Assembly (NCBI GenBank): GCA_037576195.1
Contig: CM075101.1
Span: 14,198,001-14,262,000, forward strand
Reading direction: 5' to 3'
Source: Phytoseiulus persimilis
Taxonomy: Eukaryota; Arthropoda; Arachnida; Mesostigmata; Phytoseiidae
Length of the DNA stretch: 64,000 bases
Each line of letters starts with the position of its first letter. Position 1 is the first letter of the stretch. The translations under genes were made by a program, and so were the position numbers. This document shows, one piece after another, positions 12,939 through 27,100 of this stretch. The notes under the pieces were generated by a model that did no database searches, was not told the origin of the DNA, and worked only from the letters and a program-made list of their open reading frames with translations.

Positions 12939-15900
12939 GGTTGAGTGCTTTCGGCTCCCGGAAAATCGGGTCCAGCTCCGCAGTCAGTTCTAAATAGCTT
13001 GGACACAATGAACTCGGATAGGAGCATCGCAGATGTTCATTCCCCACGTCAGCGCTTGTCGGGCTACGGTCTTGCCCGAGCCTCCTCAGATGAACAGACA
13101 AAAGTAATTTCGTTAGTTAACTTGGTCCCAACAGGAAGTATCGTTGCATGTGGCTAAATTATTCTTACGACGCAGCTCTTGTTTAATCTGTTGAAATAAC
13201 CGGAAAATTTCCTTCCATTGTGTAGCTGCACTTGTTCATAAGTAACGTTGTATAACACCGGCGGCCACGGTCCACAAACAAACGACCCTGTCGCCGACCT
13301 GAAGCGCTCAGTGCTGATGCTTATAGTCAGACAGCCAACGAATCAAGCTTTTGCAGCTCCTATAACTCAGACGGGTAGAGTCGTCAGTTTGATTTAAAAG
13401 TTCGTGGATTTGCTGTCGCCCAGGAATGGAGTGAGGGCCTCTGAAGGTTGATGGCGATTGATTTTTGAGATGTTCCACTGATATAGCTGAGAAAATCTGA
13501 CAGCAGCTATCTGTAGGCTGATTTGAAACTGCTGTGTTCGAGAAGTTCGAGTTCAGCCATTGAGACTTGGACTCAAATGGCTCTCGACAATCAACATAAT
13601 GGCACATCGCATTCCATCATCAGTATCCTCAACATATATGAATTTCGGAGGGACCGGGTACCCTTCGCGCGGATGACCCTGCATACATCCTCGACAGCCG
13701 AGCAACGTGTCTCGAGATGAATTCTCAGCTCCGATCGAGAAGTTTCATATAAGCTCTGATTTATCGGAATGCAATTCCTCCGCGTTGTGCGGTATAGTTT
13801 TTTCATGCCTTCGATCCACTCTAAGGGAGAGTAAAGACAATAGACTGCGGATTTCGAACTAGAATCGCCACGGATTTCCCTTTCCCTCAAAAGCTTCTCT
13901 CCGAACCCAGTTCGGACGGTGACTGAGGTCTCTGAGAGCAGTGTGCTCCGAAATTGCGTATGAAGAGTCTCTCAGTTCGCATTCCCCGCAACCTCGTTCC
14001 ATTTGATACGACGACGATGACGACAACAGGCTTGTCCTCATTTGGCCACGCGCCACGTAGGAATGGCCTCGGTCATCCGGGTTCGCTCGGAGGGAGCTCT
14101 GCGGCCGTGCTCTTAGCCTCAAAAGGAGATTTTTCCCATCGTTTGAGCGGCGGGCGATTTCATACCGATTGAGGAAAAATATATTTTTTTGTTCCTGAGA
14201 TGAATGCTTCACCTATGATGATCAGGCTTTTTTGCAGAGTCGAAAGTTCCGGGAAAGTGTAGGATCTCACGCGTTATGCAACGGAAAAAGCACTTTTCCG
14301 CCACAAACGTCCGGCGCAAGGAACGCTACGCCATCCGGGAGCGCCTCCGCAAATTCGCGAAGAAATTGTCATCAATTTCGTGTCAAGAGGCTTTCGATAC
14401 CGCTATCGAGTGCCCGTGGGGACGGGGAAGGAATGAGAAGAAGTCAAGAAAGGAACGCGAAAAATGCAGAAGTATCCCCTTGAAGCTGAGGAGTAACGTC
14501 AATGGATATATCACCACCGTTGCCGCCCCACGCAAATAAATACTTCAGCGATGATCTAGCTTCTCGGTTGATTCAATCGACGCGGCAACTGGTTCTTCGC
14601 TCGACGCCGGTCGATCGTTTTCTCAGCTCACAGAGTCAACATATCCGAAAATAAGACAGCTTCTTTCACACAGAAGATAACTGAGGCCTATGCAAGGTTT
14701 TGGAAAGTTTTTTCTTTGTGCCAACGCAACCGATTATGACAGACAAGTCCCAACAAGTTATTTGGAGCCGCAGTCAGCACCGAGTTAACGAGTAAACCTC
14801 AGCAAACTTAATTTCGGAAGAGTTGTCCAGATTCGAAGTGAGAGCTTGCGAAAGAGGGAGAGTCGTTCAACCGAGATTTCAATGTTGTTTCATTGATTTG
14901 ACTTTGTGAATCTCGTCCTGGTTCCGTTGAGCAGTTGTGTGAGTAATTCAAGGGACTCCGTCATTTCCGAAGTTTTCGGGTCTCGGAATGAAGCCCAACA
15001 ATAAAAAAAAAGTTTAACAATGGCGTTCGCAGAGGGCTGTACATTCCCAAGTCTGCGAGGATCGGGGTCAAACTACGGAATGACATGCTCGAATCAGTAC
15101 GTGGGAAAATCAGATATTCGTCCACAAACTACTTCTGGGACATTGTTTGCCTAATGAAATCGCTTCCTTAGACGTTCACTCTTTCCATGCGGAGTTGTGG
15201 AATGGATCTATCACGACCGATCAGTTGGGATATCCTTCCCGCGGAGGGGCTTGAAGAACTTGGGAGCGATTCAGGTGTGAAAGGCATGACTAAAATACTA
15301 CGTCATGTACACAAAGTTCTCTCCGATGAAGTCTGAAAACTCGAGAAGAAAGAGTTCCACCTGAGACCAATGGCTGGATTCGAGCAGTCGCATTTTTATT
15401 ATTCCTAAGAATTCGCCACTCGAGCATGAGTATCGTTTCCGAAAGAAGTTTCTCAACATGGATAGAGTGCTCATTTTTCTCTCACAAAAAGTTGGCGGCC
15501 CAAGCGTCAACTTCGGCCACTGTGGTCAAGCAGACCGGTGGTAGGTTACCACACAGATGACATTTTGACCCTCCCGTCACACGGTTGAATGGACAAACGA
15601 ACATATACAGGGCGAGAGGCAGATCACGAGGAAAAGATCATGCGATCCTGTTTCCCTTGCGCGAGGTTCCCAAGCTATCAGTGACTGTGGCGTCTCCCTC
15701 GCACAGTCGCCGTCGCTTCATGAGAGTCCGGTGAGCGCAGTGTCGTCGTTAAGTGGGACGCATGATGAAGCTGATTCGCTCGGACCTCGTACAGCTCACT
15801 TGCATTCCAAAACGTTGTCACTCGGAACCACGGAACAGAAAAGCCCCAACACATCCGAAAAACTTGTCAACGAAACCCGATCCATAACCCGGATTCGCTC

Positions 15901-18900
15901 GGATTCCATTTCTTGGATTCGAACCCCGACTCGGCGAAGATTCAGAAAAGATTTTCCGGGATCGAGAAATTCACACCAACACCCTCACCGCAAACAGAGC
16001 GGTGCGGATCGTATATGTAGTATTCCAGCTTCCTTTGGGTGTTGGCTTTTCACAGCTGTCAGCGCCCTGTGCGGGCAACGGGGTTGCTTGCGCGTTTCCA
16101 GCGCCCTGTGAGCTTTGACAGAGACAACCCCTGCTCACCAGAACGTGAGAGATGCAGAGAACGGGCCGTGAGAAAACTATATTTTTGTTCTCCTCCGCTT
16201 GCTTGACCGTCAGGAAGAGTCCATCGGATTGACCTTTTTGTGGAGTCCGCGTGCGTACGTCGCGATGCTTGCGGCGACCGCGTCCGGCAGCTTGCCCTTC
16301 CACCCGTTCATACGAAGACCCATCAAAGCCTTCGTATTCCATAACGACTCTTCATGGATGAGTGATCCGCCTGCTGATCTGTATGCTGGTCAGAACTCTC
16401 CCGAGAGTGTGTACAACGATGGGTAGCGAGGCTCGCACTTATACTCGTGAATGTTCATGTATCCATCTTTGAGCTGCCGTTCGTAAAGAGCCTCCAATCC
16501 TGGTCCTCTCGTGAGGTCACTCCTTGTGTACTCCCGCTCTCGTGGCTCGGCTCGTTCTCCACCGCGTCCGCTATCTATCGTTGGAGCTCCTGGCCGCTCC
16601 CCCTACTAAATGCTGGCCGCCCCGTTTACGTCTCCCGCGAGTGGCCTTCGCCCGTGCTCCGTGGTTCGATCTGCCCGGTCTGGTGCGGGCTTGCGTTACC
16701 CGCTGGGTGCAGTCAGTGAGCTATCTGTGCAAATTGACGGCTATTGGTGAAGGACTTCCGGTCAAGCTTCCGCTGATAGTTCCTCCGAAGTCGAAGGGGG
16801 GAGCGCGATCTCGTCGTGAGGTGAAGCTGGTTCCCTCCCTCCCCTCAACTCGCTCGCTGTCGTCGGCAGCGGCAAAGCATCCGCGAGGCCATGTTACGAT
16901 CGAGTCCAACACCGCTGTCCCGCAACGAAATCAACATCCAACGGAGTAGGAGTTCGATAGAAGCTGCTCGATAAGAAAGAGAATTCTTGTGTCTTACTTC
17001 CGTTGCCGGAACGAGTGCTAACGATTTTCTGACGTTTTGCTTCTCTGAGCAGTGGATGTATCAAAAATTGACGCGGCGATCACGGGATTCGGTATACGGG
17101 ACTAGATGAGTTCCCGCCTTCGCGGCGCGGACGGAGTCACATACAATGTCGGGTGGAAACCGCTCGTCGAGGAATACTAAAGCTGGCTTTGACTCCGAAG
17201 GGCCGCGGCGCTCACAATAGAGCCAGGTTAGCGCCGGTCGGGTGACTGCTCGTCGCGTTTCCAGGCTCTTTCTCGCTCTCTCCCTGACTTCGTCGGCTAT
17301 GTGAACTGGGAACACTAAGTCGGCAATTACAGACGATCACGTTCTACCATACCATTCTCGAGGGTCCCTTTTGTGGCTGAATCAGATACGCAGACACACG
17401 GGCATTTCTTCTGCAACCACCAGCTCGTATTGGAGAGATGCGATTCTTTACGAGTGCGCGTGAAGCTCACGGTGGGCTCATTCAATTCCACCGCGGCTTC
17501 CAATGGATCGAACATTAAACTGCCGGCTTTCGGGAATTTCTCCCTCGCAGGCCAGAGATTCATGGCTCCAAAGCCAGTTTTTGCCTGGAGCACAGAACAT
17601 CCTCACAAGGCCATCGTAAATCGAAAATTATCTGAATTGCAGCGCAGAAAATCTTGGTGGAGCGCATATACTTCGTCTCCTTACACGGTTGATCCGTATT
17701 ACCATCCTGCCGGAACACGGCCAACGTGGAACCGCATCCGGTTGGAGCAATGCAGCGCCACGGGAGAACGAGTTCATAGATCCACCTGTTTTCAGCTCCG
17801 GCTACAGTACGAGACTTCGACAAAGATCTGAATAATCGACGCCTTCGGAGAAACGGGGGCCATCTTCTGAGCTGAGCGTAGACTGGTTCGAGGATAGGAA
17901 TTCATGGACCGTCGTCATGAACTTCTGAGACGATCACGAGACCTGCTTGAGGTCCGGGAAGCATTCCTTAAACAGGAATGTCTCGTTTCCGACTCAACGC
18001 GAGAATCGGCCCTCGAGGGGTGCTTGCTTCCGTCGGTCAACGCAGCGATTCGATGGTTCCTGCATAGCTCGTGCGTAGATAACAACTGTGTGTTTGCTCA
18101 CTCACTCGGCTCTCATTCTCCGCAGCAATTTGCAAGCTCAATAAAACTAATCCACTTATGGTCGCCACCCCACCTCGGCGAGCTCCCGTCAGATACCATG
18201 AGCTCGTTGGTCGCAAGTTTGCTCGACGGAAATCTTGTTTGAGAGGAATTCTTGTGTGCTCACTGTGTGTCCCCTCCAGCTCTATTTCCCCCGCTTCACC
18301 TCTCCACATAATTTCCACTGTCCATGAACCGTTCCCATTGCATAACTCTTGAGGCGGGACCGCTAATAAACTCCTTCAAATATCTCTCGGGTCCACTGGA
18401 ATTTCGGAGATAGTTTGTTCGTTTCTCGAGGAGTCGTCAGATGCCGTTCTAGAGTCGCGGAAGAATTCGCAAGCCCCCCAACGACCGCCATCCTCCATTC
18501 CGTTCGGAATTCGGCAAACAGACAACGATCAATAGCTGGCTCCTTTGCTCGACTCAGTGAGCTTGGCAGGAGAGCCCTTCCACTTGTCTGTCGATGCGCT
18601 GCCTACGGAGCCGGGTCGGGAAGCCATCCCCGTCAGCGGTCTGTTGTTGTTGTTGGCGACAACTGCGGCAACGACTGCGAAGATGACGCCGGTAAAAGCT
18701 GCAAAACATTGCCAGAAGTTGTCGCAGCGAAAGACAAGTCGACCCGAAGCCGCGGCGCGCTGATGCGACGCCGCTCCGTAGACCTCCGGAACCGAGGTGC
18801 ATACAAGCGATTTGCATTCTGGAAATCGCGCACAAACTGCTGACGACGACATCAATTGCTTCACGGGAGCTTTTCCTAACAGCTCGCTCGGTCAGCTGAT

Positions 18901-21900
18901 CGACGCGTCGGACGCGTCAAGAGAATCCCACAATCTCGTGGTTTACATTGGAATCTGAGAATGGATGATGAAATCTGAAATATTCCACCGCGGAACTCGT
19001 TTGTGAACCGGCCGAGCGAGCTGATGTCGCTACGCTGAGAATAGACTCTCCGAACGTTGCGACTTATCGGGATTCGCCACGGTGGGACAACGGTCGTTAG
19101 CTTCTGTTGCGGTTTCTGCCATGCTCGTTGACCTGTACTTCCGGGAGGTGAAAACTTCTCGTTGGAAAGAACTTCGCCTCCGACGTGAATCCATCGGAGC
19201 TTCGGATTCGCCTTTCAGCGATTCGTCCTGAATACTGCGAGGAGAGGTCCTGCTGGGCGGCCTTCCCCGGATCGGCGAATCGTGTGTGGTTACGAACTCA
19301 CAGGGGATGTATGAAGATTCGACATCCGCCATTGGTCTCGAGTAGCGTAACGACTCCAGATCTTGGGGTCATTGGGTCGCCACAGCCCACATCGGCTCCG
19401 TCGTTTTCATGGACAATTGGAAGGGCAGAATCCGCACGCCGTCACTTGAAGACCAGCCTTGTTCAGCTCCAACTCGTGAAACACAAAAGGGACAACTTTG
19501 ATCGAGGCAGCGCGAGCCCGATTCATTCAGAGTTGAGGAGGTCTGAGTGGTACGCTGTTCACAAGTCTTACCAGTCAATAGCGTGCAGATCCGACAACCA
19601 TTTTCTGCTCGCGGAAATGAACAATCTCAGGACTTTTCCTTGCTCTTCCCTCCGAATCGCTCAGAAAACGAAACTAAACTAAAGAGTGGAACGCAGAGAG
19701 AGCGTTGGCGAGACAGAGGGAAAACGGACAATGAACGAGGGTAATGAAAAACTGATTCCTGTCTCGGCAAGAGGATCGGGCGAATTCCCCCGCTGGCTGT
19801 CTCCCGAACGTGGTTGTTCGGCTTTTTTTCCGACGTGGTAGAGGCGCTCGGGGGAGTGCGGCGCCCCGCACTGAGCCCGGATGGTTAGCTGGCTGGCTGG
19901 CTCCGGAAGGAGAGGAAGGAAAAGGCCCGCACAAGTACCAGCACAAAAATATCCACCGATTAGCATGGTGCGAATAGCAGATGAACAATCTTCTCTCTGT
20001 CCCAGTCTGCTACAGAATCTTCCCGAGATTCCTGATGAGGTTTGCCGTTGTTCGAGCGACCGTCAGAGCGGGCAGAAAACGACCGAATCGTTCTTTTTAT
20101 TCATGATCGCTATCGAATCGTGGTGACGGTGATAACGCGTGCGGTGTTTTTGATTACGTTATCATTAACATGCTTAACAAGATGAGATTCCGCGGATGAT
20201 GGCTGGCGTGCCGCTCGGAGTTATCATAATTGTTGGGGGAATAGAGCGCCTCAGATAATCTTCGTCGCTACTCCTGAGGTCGTCAGTGTTGCAAACGGAA
20301 TGACGATGTTAGAGGAGGTTGAAAATTCTCGGACTCTAGATCAACTCGAGTCGGAAATCTCGAATCGCGATCGAGAACAAGCTGGACGTCGACAAGCTCC
20401 AATAATCTCCCCGCCCAGACATCCCCAGAAGAAAAAAATTCGCTCCGTCGTTTCTCATTCGCGCTCGACAAACTTACTGTGAGGATCACTTCGTGCGAGG
20501 ATATTCATTTGGCCGCGTGCTCTTCGCTGACCCGACCGTCCAGATCCTGATCTTGAATGATGGCAACGCGCACCGTTCCCAGTTGCCGAAATGACAGCGC
20601 TCAGAGGGCCGGGTGCTAGCATATTGGAAACGGAGTGGCCGTCGTGTAGTTTCCCTAGTCTAACGAGCTCCTCGCGTGTCTTCTGAGCTGTCGCTGAACA
20701 TTTCTAAATTTGTTGCAGCGACGCCTCATATAATTTTCACCAGCATTATCTGTGGCTCTGCGGGCTCCCAACAGCAAACAACAGCCAGCCGCGAGTCCAT
20801 CAAGAGGAGCATCAGAGACAGCAGGATAACAATCACGATCTGTAAACTAGTTGTTCCCGACCATTGCGGACCTGTTCATGTTGTGGCGGTCGAGAGTCAC
20901 AGCCAGCTGACGGCTCAATCGGAGCTTCCTCTATTCACGAATTGGCGGGGTCGAGTGGTTCCTCGTCTCGTTGGAAACGAAAGGTCACATCACCTTTCCG
21001 ATCAGCTTCGACGCAAATCGAACCAAGGTGAAGGGACAGCTCTGGCGGCAAACACAACAATAGGTGCCACAATAATATCGACAACTACGAACATAACGAC
21101 TTGCTTGAGTTTCAACGGGCTTTCAAATTTTCAGAGAGGGTCGGAGAAGATGTGGCAAAACTCGCGGAGCGAAGAACGGAAAGAGACACCTACAATGAGA
21201 AACAGCCGCGGTATTTCGCCCAGTATATGAGTAACACGGGTTCCCAGCCCGTGTGTACAGCGCTCGTCCTCCAAAGTCTCTTGCGGCCCGTGGACTCCAA
21301 TAATAACCGGCAACGATTGTGGCCAGACTTGATCATCACTCTGTGCGAGCCCCTCATTATCAATCACTCGGGATGTGGTTGCGCTTCCTCCTCTTCGAGC
21401 AGCGTCCGCCTTCCGGTATCGACCACATTCATTTGAGTTGCGGACGGGAATATGGGAAAAACTCAAAGAAAACGTGAACACCGCAAAAAAAGATGGGATA
21501 GGAAACCGTGTGCGAAAAATGAATGGAAACAGCTATTTGTGAAAGTGATACCGGAATGCATAGCTGTGCGGATCTCCCGCCTCCTCGCTTTTCCCCGGAG
21601 AACAAACTTTCCGACGGCATCGGTAAAAAGTTCTCAAGAAGACGTCTTTTCGATACTTTCATGTGAGTTTGTTCTCAAATAATTAGAACAGTTCTAAACA
21701 TTCGGTCGACTTTGATCGCTCAGTACTCGAAGTTTGAGTTCCCAATAATCGTCTGCTCGGAAGGAACGATGATGATAGTAATGATATCCATAACGAGGTT
21801 CTCAACGGAGACATCAGTCGACGCTCTCGGGATGGCAACGGCCGCAGCAACTGTGGTCGGTTCGACGCTTGGCTCACAGACAGAAGACAATCCCATTTCA

Positions 21901-23924
21901 GATGGTTGTATTGTCGATCCGGCGGTGAGAAACGGGGGAAAAGGAAAAAGAAAGATTCCGCTCGCTCGTCCGTTGAAAGGAAAACAGGCCAAAGGTCCTG
22001 TGGGACTCATTGAGCAACGCGCAGTGCTCGATGCCGATCGAATCTATCTATCTATCCAGCTATGCGTTTTCCACAGCGCGCTTCAAGGAAGCCCGAGTTC
22101 AGAGAGAGGTGTTCGACGTTCGAGAAGAGCCTCCGAACTGTATTGTGTAAGACACAGCTGGGCAAACTCGACGACACAATCATGCAGACGTAAGGCGCTC
22201 AGCTGACGGACGAGCGCGGGGATTCCCACCGTGGGACGTACGTCAGCGTGGGACTAGGCTTTCCCGGTAATTTCAGGTTTGAGCTCCCAATAACTAACGC
22301 GCCCTATCAGCGACCCGGCTGAGAATCTACCGTCCAACCTCCCCTGTAGCCGATGTCATGACTTCGATGCTCGAGGTCCACGAGCTTCGAGCGAGGGAGG
22401 GCACGATGGCGGGAATTTTCAATACTGATCGGGTCATCTCGCCGCCATCGGGTCGGAGAAACTCTCGTCCCTCAAAGTAAGTCGAGAGACGAAAATCGAG
22501 TACCCCAGAACTAACTCTGCCCGAGACGGGAGAATTTCGCGGCTCGTCTGGTTCCTAGTTGGGTTCCAACGGCAGAGGCCGCATTTGGAACGAGGGAATC
22601 CAAAACTCAACGAGGCAGAACTCACCGGAGGTCGCCAAGAAACGTCATTTCGATTTCCGGCGGCGGATCACAAGAGGGCGAGCTCTTGACCGAAAAGCCG
22701 AGCGTTTCCTTGTTGTGGGGTCGCGAGACGTCTGATTCCGACGCAAGAACGAGAAGTTACGGAAAATTATCAGACGGCGGCGGAGAGAGCGCTCCAGCCT
22801 CACAAACTTGTACCCATGGAAACGCTCGGCCTCGTTTTCTACGAGAGAAAATTGTGAATCCTCAATGAGGAGAACGCGCGCACCCTCGGGTTTCCACTGA
22901 ACAGGACAGCGGCTTGATGTGAGTCAGCTGTGTTCCCCAAGAGTCAGCCTCCATTTCGGCATTAGTTGCTACATGCCTGAGCAAGGAGAGCGTGGTTTTG
23001 CTCTCGAGCTGAGAACCATCTTGAAAATTAGAAAATGCTTCATGAAGACTTTTAGATTCCTGACCGTGTAAAACCAACATTCAACCTCGACGAACAACGG
23101 TAGCTTTTCTCAAGACGCGCTCTCGAAGCCGCATATTTCCCATTTGCAGGCCTCGCGAGCGGACAGGGGAGCGAGCCATGCATACAGCGGAGGTCGGACA
23201 GCGGAGCTGCCCCATGAATTATTTGTGAGGCAGTCAGATATATCGATAGAAGGCTCTCCTCGCCTTTGTGCTAAACCTTCCTCATCAAATCGTTCGAGAG
23301 ACTCGAGTCTGCTCGTGCCGCCGTTTCTGGGGGAAAACTTCCCAGCACTCATCGGACAGAGAGCAGTCCGAAGCCGAAGACTCGGTCCATCAGAGGAATC
23401 CGGTCGGGCATCGATGGTTCCCCCGAGCGGGTCAAATTCGCTCGGTGACAGTTGACATCGCTTTCTGTGTTACTTCTGCCGATTTTTGTCGTCTCGGCGG
23501 AACCGCTCGTGTGTGGCTTCCAAAAAGCAGCCTCCGCCGCAGCAGAAGCGGCGACTTTGACGATTCACGGCGACGGCAAAACGTTCCCTCAGTTCGGCTT
23601 CAACAATGAGACCGAAAATTGGCGACCGTCAACAACTGCTTGTCTTGTCGAGCGAGTCCGTGTGGATGCGCCGGAATGAAAAACGCTTTAATAATAGAGC
23701 GGGCTATTAGCCGCCGTTCGCGGTCGAGCTCTTGTTACAGTGGCTCTAGCGTATATTTAGCAGCTCCTCGTTCGAGCAAACTATTTTCATATTTTGGCAG
23801 ATGTATTCTTTGTTAAAGATTGTTTAGATTCTCGTTACGAAACCCCTTTCGTTCCCCGGCGACAAGCCTGAGAACTGCAATTTCGAAGACATTTTTTCGC
23901 AGATGGCACTTTCACTATAGTTAC

Positions 23925-24159
23925 CTCCTCCACCTTGCATGCGGTGGTTCTTGAGCGCGATGATTAGATGGAAGTCGTCGAATAGTTTCTCAAATGTCCA
24001 CTTTGATTGGGTCCGGATTGACACATCCTCAAGATCAGAAATCGTTTCCGTGTAGCCATCCGTCACGACCCGCTCTTTTTCCATGGCGATTACGTCGAGC
24101 AAACCGAGCCTGGTCTTGATTGAGACGCTGTGTTGCCCGATCGACTTGGATTTATTTGT
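23925..24159 (-). CDS. Weak candidate exon nested in intron 1 (about 78 codons, unknown)
   Basis: The minus strand is open from an acceptor-like TCTTATTCAG (AG at 24161-24160) to a donor-like GGAGGAG|GTAACT (GT at 23924-23923). The reading includes KSIGQHSVSIKTRLGLLDVI and KWTFEKLFDDFHLIIALKNH; its amino-acid mix and mainly C/G third positions look coding, and the opposite strand is closed here. The exon starts in phase 0 but ends in phase 1, so it cannot sit between exons 1 and 2 of the host gene without breaking the frame. If real it belongs to another transcript, or to an alternative one. No family is recognised. The acceptor has only a modest pyrimidine tract, and chance remains a fair explanation. 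Confidence 0.25.
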
Positions 24160-27100
24160 CTGAATAAGAGCGTCATCCGAATCTCTCTCCTCTCCACAGG
24201 CGTGTAACGGACGTGTCCGGACATGATACAGAAACACGATCATCGAGCGAGTGGATGCGTTTCCATTTTGATTGATTCTCCGTCGTGCGACGATCAAAGC
24301 AGCACGGGACGTGGACAAGCCCGCGCGTGGCAGAAGAAATCCAAGGTGTTGCGTTGCTGCAATCACCGCCGCATATTCCTGAGCTCAATAGAGGCCCGTT
24401 TTGATGGATCGTGATTCATGGGGTTCCGCTGACAGCAGTTTCCTTTCTGTCCGCAGAAATTAGAAGTCCAGTTCTCCTACAGAGAATCATCGTGAAATAC
24501 CGAGCCGTTGCAATGCGTTATCGGAATAATACGCCGACTTATCAAAGAAGATTCCGCAATCATCGAATCGTCGAGAACGCGGTCGACGACGCATTGTCAA
24601 CTTTCGACTCACGTGACGAGAATTCCCGGTACGTTCGCTTCATTCAACAGTTCGGTAGACGCCGAGCATGGCTTTCTAAATGTGACGAGATGACCAGCGA
24701 GCCAGTTGGAAGAGAAGTTCGTGCTATTTCTTCGCGCTCAGCAAAGCTGACTATGAACGAAATGTGAAATGCGATGAAGATGCTTCTTGCCTTCCTTGGG
24801 CAGCTGCCACCGAACGAGCAACACACGGCCGCGGCAACCGAGAGAACAGCGGGAAGCGAGAACGACGACGACGACGAAGACCATACCACCGACAATCGCG
24901 GCTGCAGGAGCGGAGACGAAGAGAATATCATTTCAAACGACTACGAAGCACATTCAGAAATTAATTCCGACGAACAACGTGAACCACCTCACCGAAACAT
25001 GTCACCGCGCTCTTCCTAGCTTCAGACACTGGTTCTGGAAGGCTCCTCAGAAACACTACACTAGGGGAGACCCCCGAATTTTCTCACACATAGTGTCGGT
25101 GAGAAAAACGGAGAGGCCTCCGTTCAGTTGTTCGCCGCTTATCTGTCGCCGAGTTCCAAGGGTCATCGGCTACTCGGCTCCGCTCCCACTGAGGCTTTCA
25201 GAGAATAACGGAGGTGTTTGTCAGTCGCGGATGCCGTTGTTACCCAAACGATGCCATCGGGTCTGACCCGCTATTCAGTAGCTCGACGTCGCCGAAGAAA
25301 TATCAGACGAGAAAATAACTTCCCAATCACATTAGCGACGAGCCGCAGCCAATTAAAGTCTTGAATGCGAGAAAACGACGATCGGAAGTGCCGTCGCTCC
25401 GAGCGGCCGTCACCAATCTGTAGTTTGGAGTGTTTTCAACGCTGTCGATTGCCTGTCAATTCGATCGTGAGAAGAACAGCAACGCGATGACCGGTTGCTT
25501 CACGACGAACGCGTAAAGGGATCACGATGTCCCACTGCCATATTGTTTACTTCCGTGCTTTTCGCTCTGGTTGCAGTTCGACGAGAATTTTGTCTTCGGT
25601 CTCACACAACGCATACATTTTCGGACGGACTTACAGTGATTTGCCCGTTGCGAAGCCGTGCCCGAAGCGAGTCAAGCCCACCCGGACACGAAAAGGCGTC
25701 TTGACTCATCTTGCCATGAGCTGCGACGAGCTTCTGAATACGGTGCAGTACCATGGTCATCACCACGAGCAGCATCATCATGGAAGACGGTGCATGTTGT
25801 TCCCTTTTGTTTACGAACAACATCGGGGAATTTTCGCGAAGTGCGCCCTCAAAACGCATCAAACAAAAGACTCAATCCACACGAGGATCGAGCCGAACCA
25901 GAAGAAAGCTTTTGTGGCCGGCTTCACGCAACGGGAGAAGCAAACACGACGACGGAAGAACATGAAGTTTGATGATTCGTGAAAATGTGGCAATCATTCG
26001 CATTGCCGGCCGAGTGGGCCCTAGTGTCGCGGAGGCTTGTGCATAGGATAGTTTCCTCGTGCGATGTCTCCCGCCCTTCTGGAACCGGAACCGAGCCAAA
26101 GATGAATCGGGAAAACACGCTCGTAGAAGACAATCTCAGATTTTCACTGCCATCAACGGACTTTTCGCTGGGGAGCGGTTTGCAGCTTAAAACTTTGATT
26201 CTGACGAACTTCGAGTTAAATGCGTTGTTATACAAATATTCCAGCGCTGCTCCGTGTGGGAAAAGGACACGAAACAACAAAAACATGAGGGAAAAATTAC
26301 TACTCTCTCGTCTGCCTTCGCGCCTCGCGAACCCGCACGGCTTGCACGGCTGCCGCCTCCTCGTTGGAGCATTGGCTGACTCGAGGGTTCGTTCCTCACC
26401 CGGGGGACGACACGACGGCAGAAAACAATCCTCGTGGAATTGATAAGTCACACCAAACTCTACGGCTTTCTCTCCCCATCGTTCGTTCTTTCCGTTCGCT
26501 CGTTTCTGCTCGCAGCACTCATGTGTCGGCTGCGCACTCGCGGCTCAGCTAACCCTGGGGGAAATTGGGGGGCATCAGGCGGCGGCGGCGGACGGGCGGC
26601 TTGTGTTTCGCAAAGGACAGAGGTTTCGAGAGAGAGAGAAACGCAGCTCTGTAGGCGAGCAGGCAGACGCACGAAGACCCAAAGGGGACCGCGAGGAGCG
26701 AGCGTAAGCCGAATCGGGCTGAAGAAGCATAAGTGTGTTGACACTATTGCAGCGTGGATCCTCGACACCAGGAGGGGAACGACGACGGAATTATCCTCCG
26801 TTCAAGGATTGCTCTGTTCATGCTTCACTCTTTTTGACTGTAGCAGCTCTCTGAAAAGCCTTTTTCACGCAGCTCCGACTGACTGATTCGTCGGTTGTCT
26901 GCCTTTAGGAATCGCTCCTTCGCGGCGTCTCGATGCCGCTTCCATTTCCCGTTTTCCGAGGGACGGAGCTTCTATGGGCTGCGAGGAAACTCTGAGCTCA
27001 TAGTTTGCCATCGAAACTCTGGTATTGTGTTCTAGAAACGTTCATCCGACGAGCACGAGAGGTGAATGCCTTGCCGGGGGCGGGCATGGAATGATGAGCA

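Noticed and set aside
15298..15510. 70-codon minus-strand frame rich in Phe, Leu and Ser, considered as a transposase remnant
   Set aside because: No transposase motif, no terminal repeats and no duplication found around it.
15913..15926. Minus-strand B-box-like GGTTCGAATCC
   Set aside because: The flanks do not form a T-stem, and there is no A-box or acceptor pairing upstream, so it is not a tRNA.
22626..22648. Minus-strand ATG followed by 23 nt and a good donor CTCCG|GTGAGT, a possible alternative first exon
   Set aside because: It ends in phase 2 while exon 2 starts in phase 0, so it cannot join the host gene in frame.
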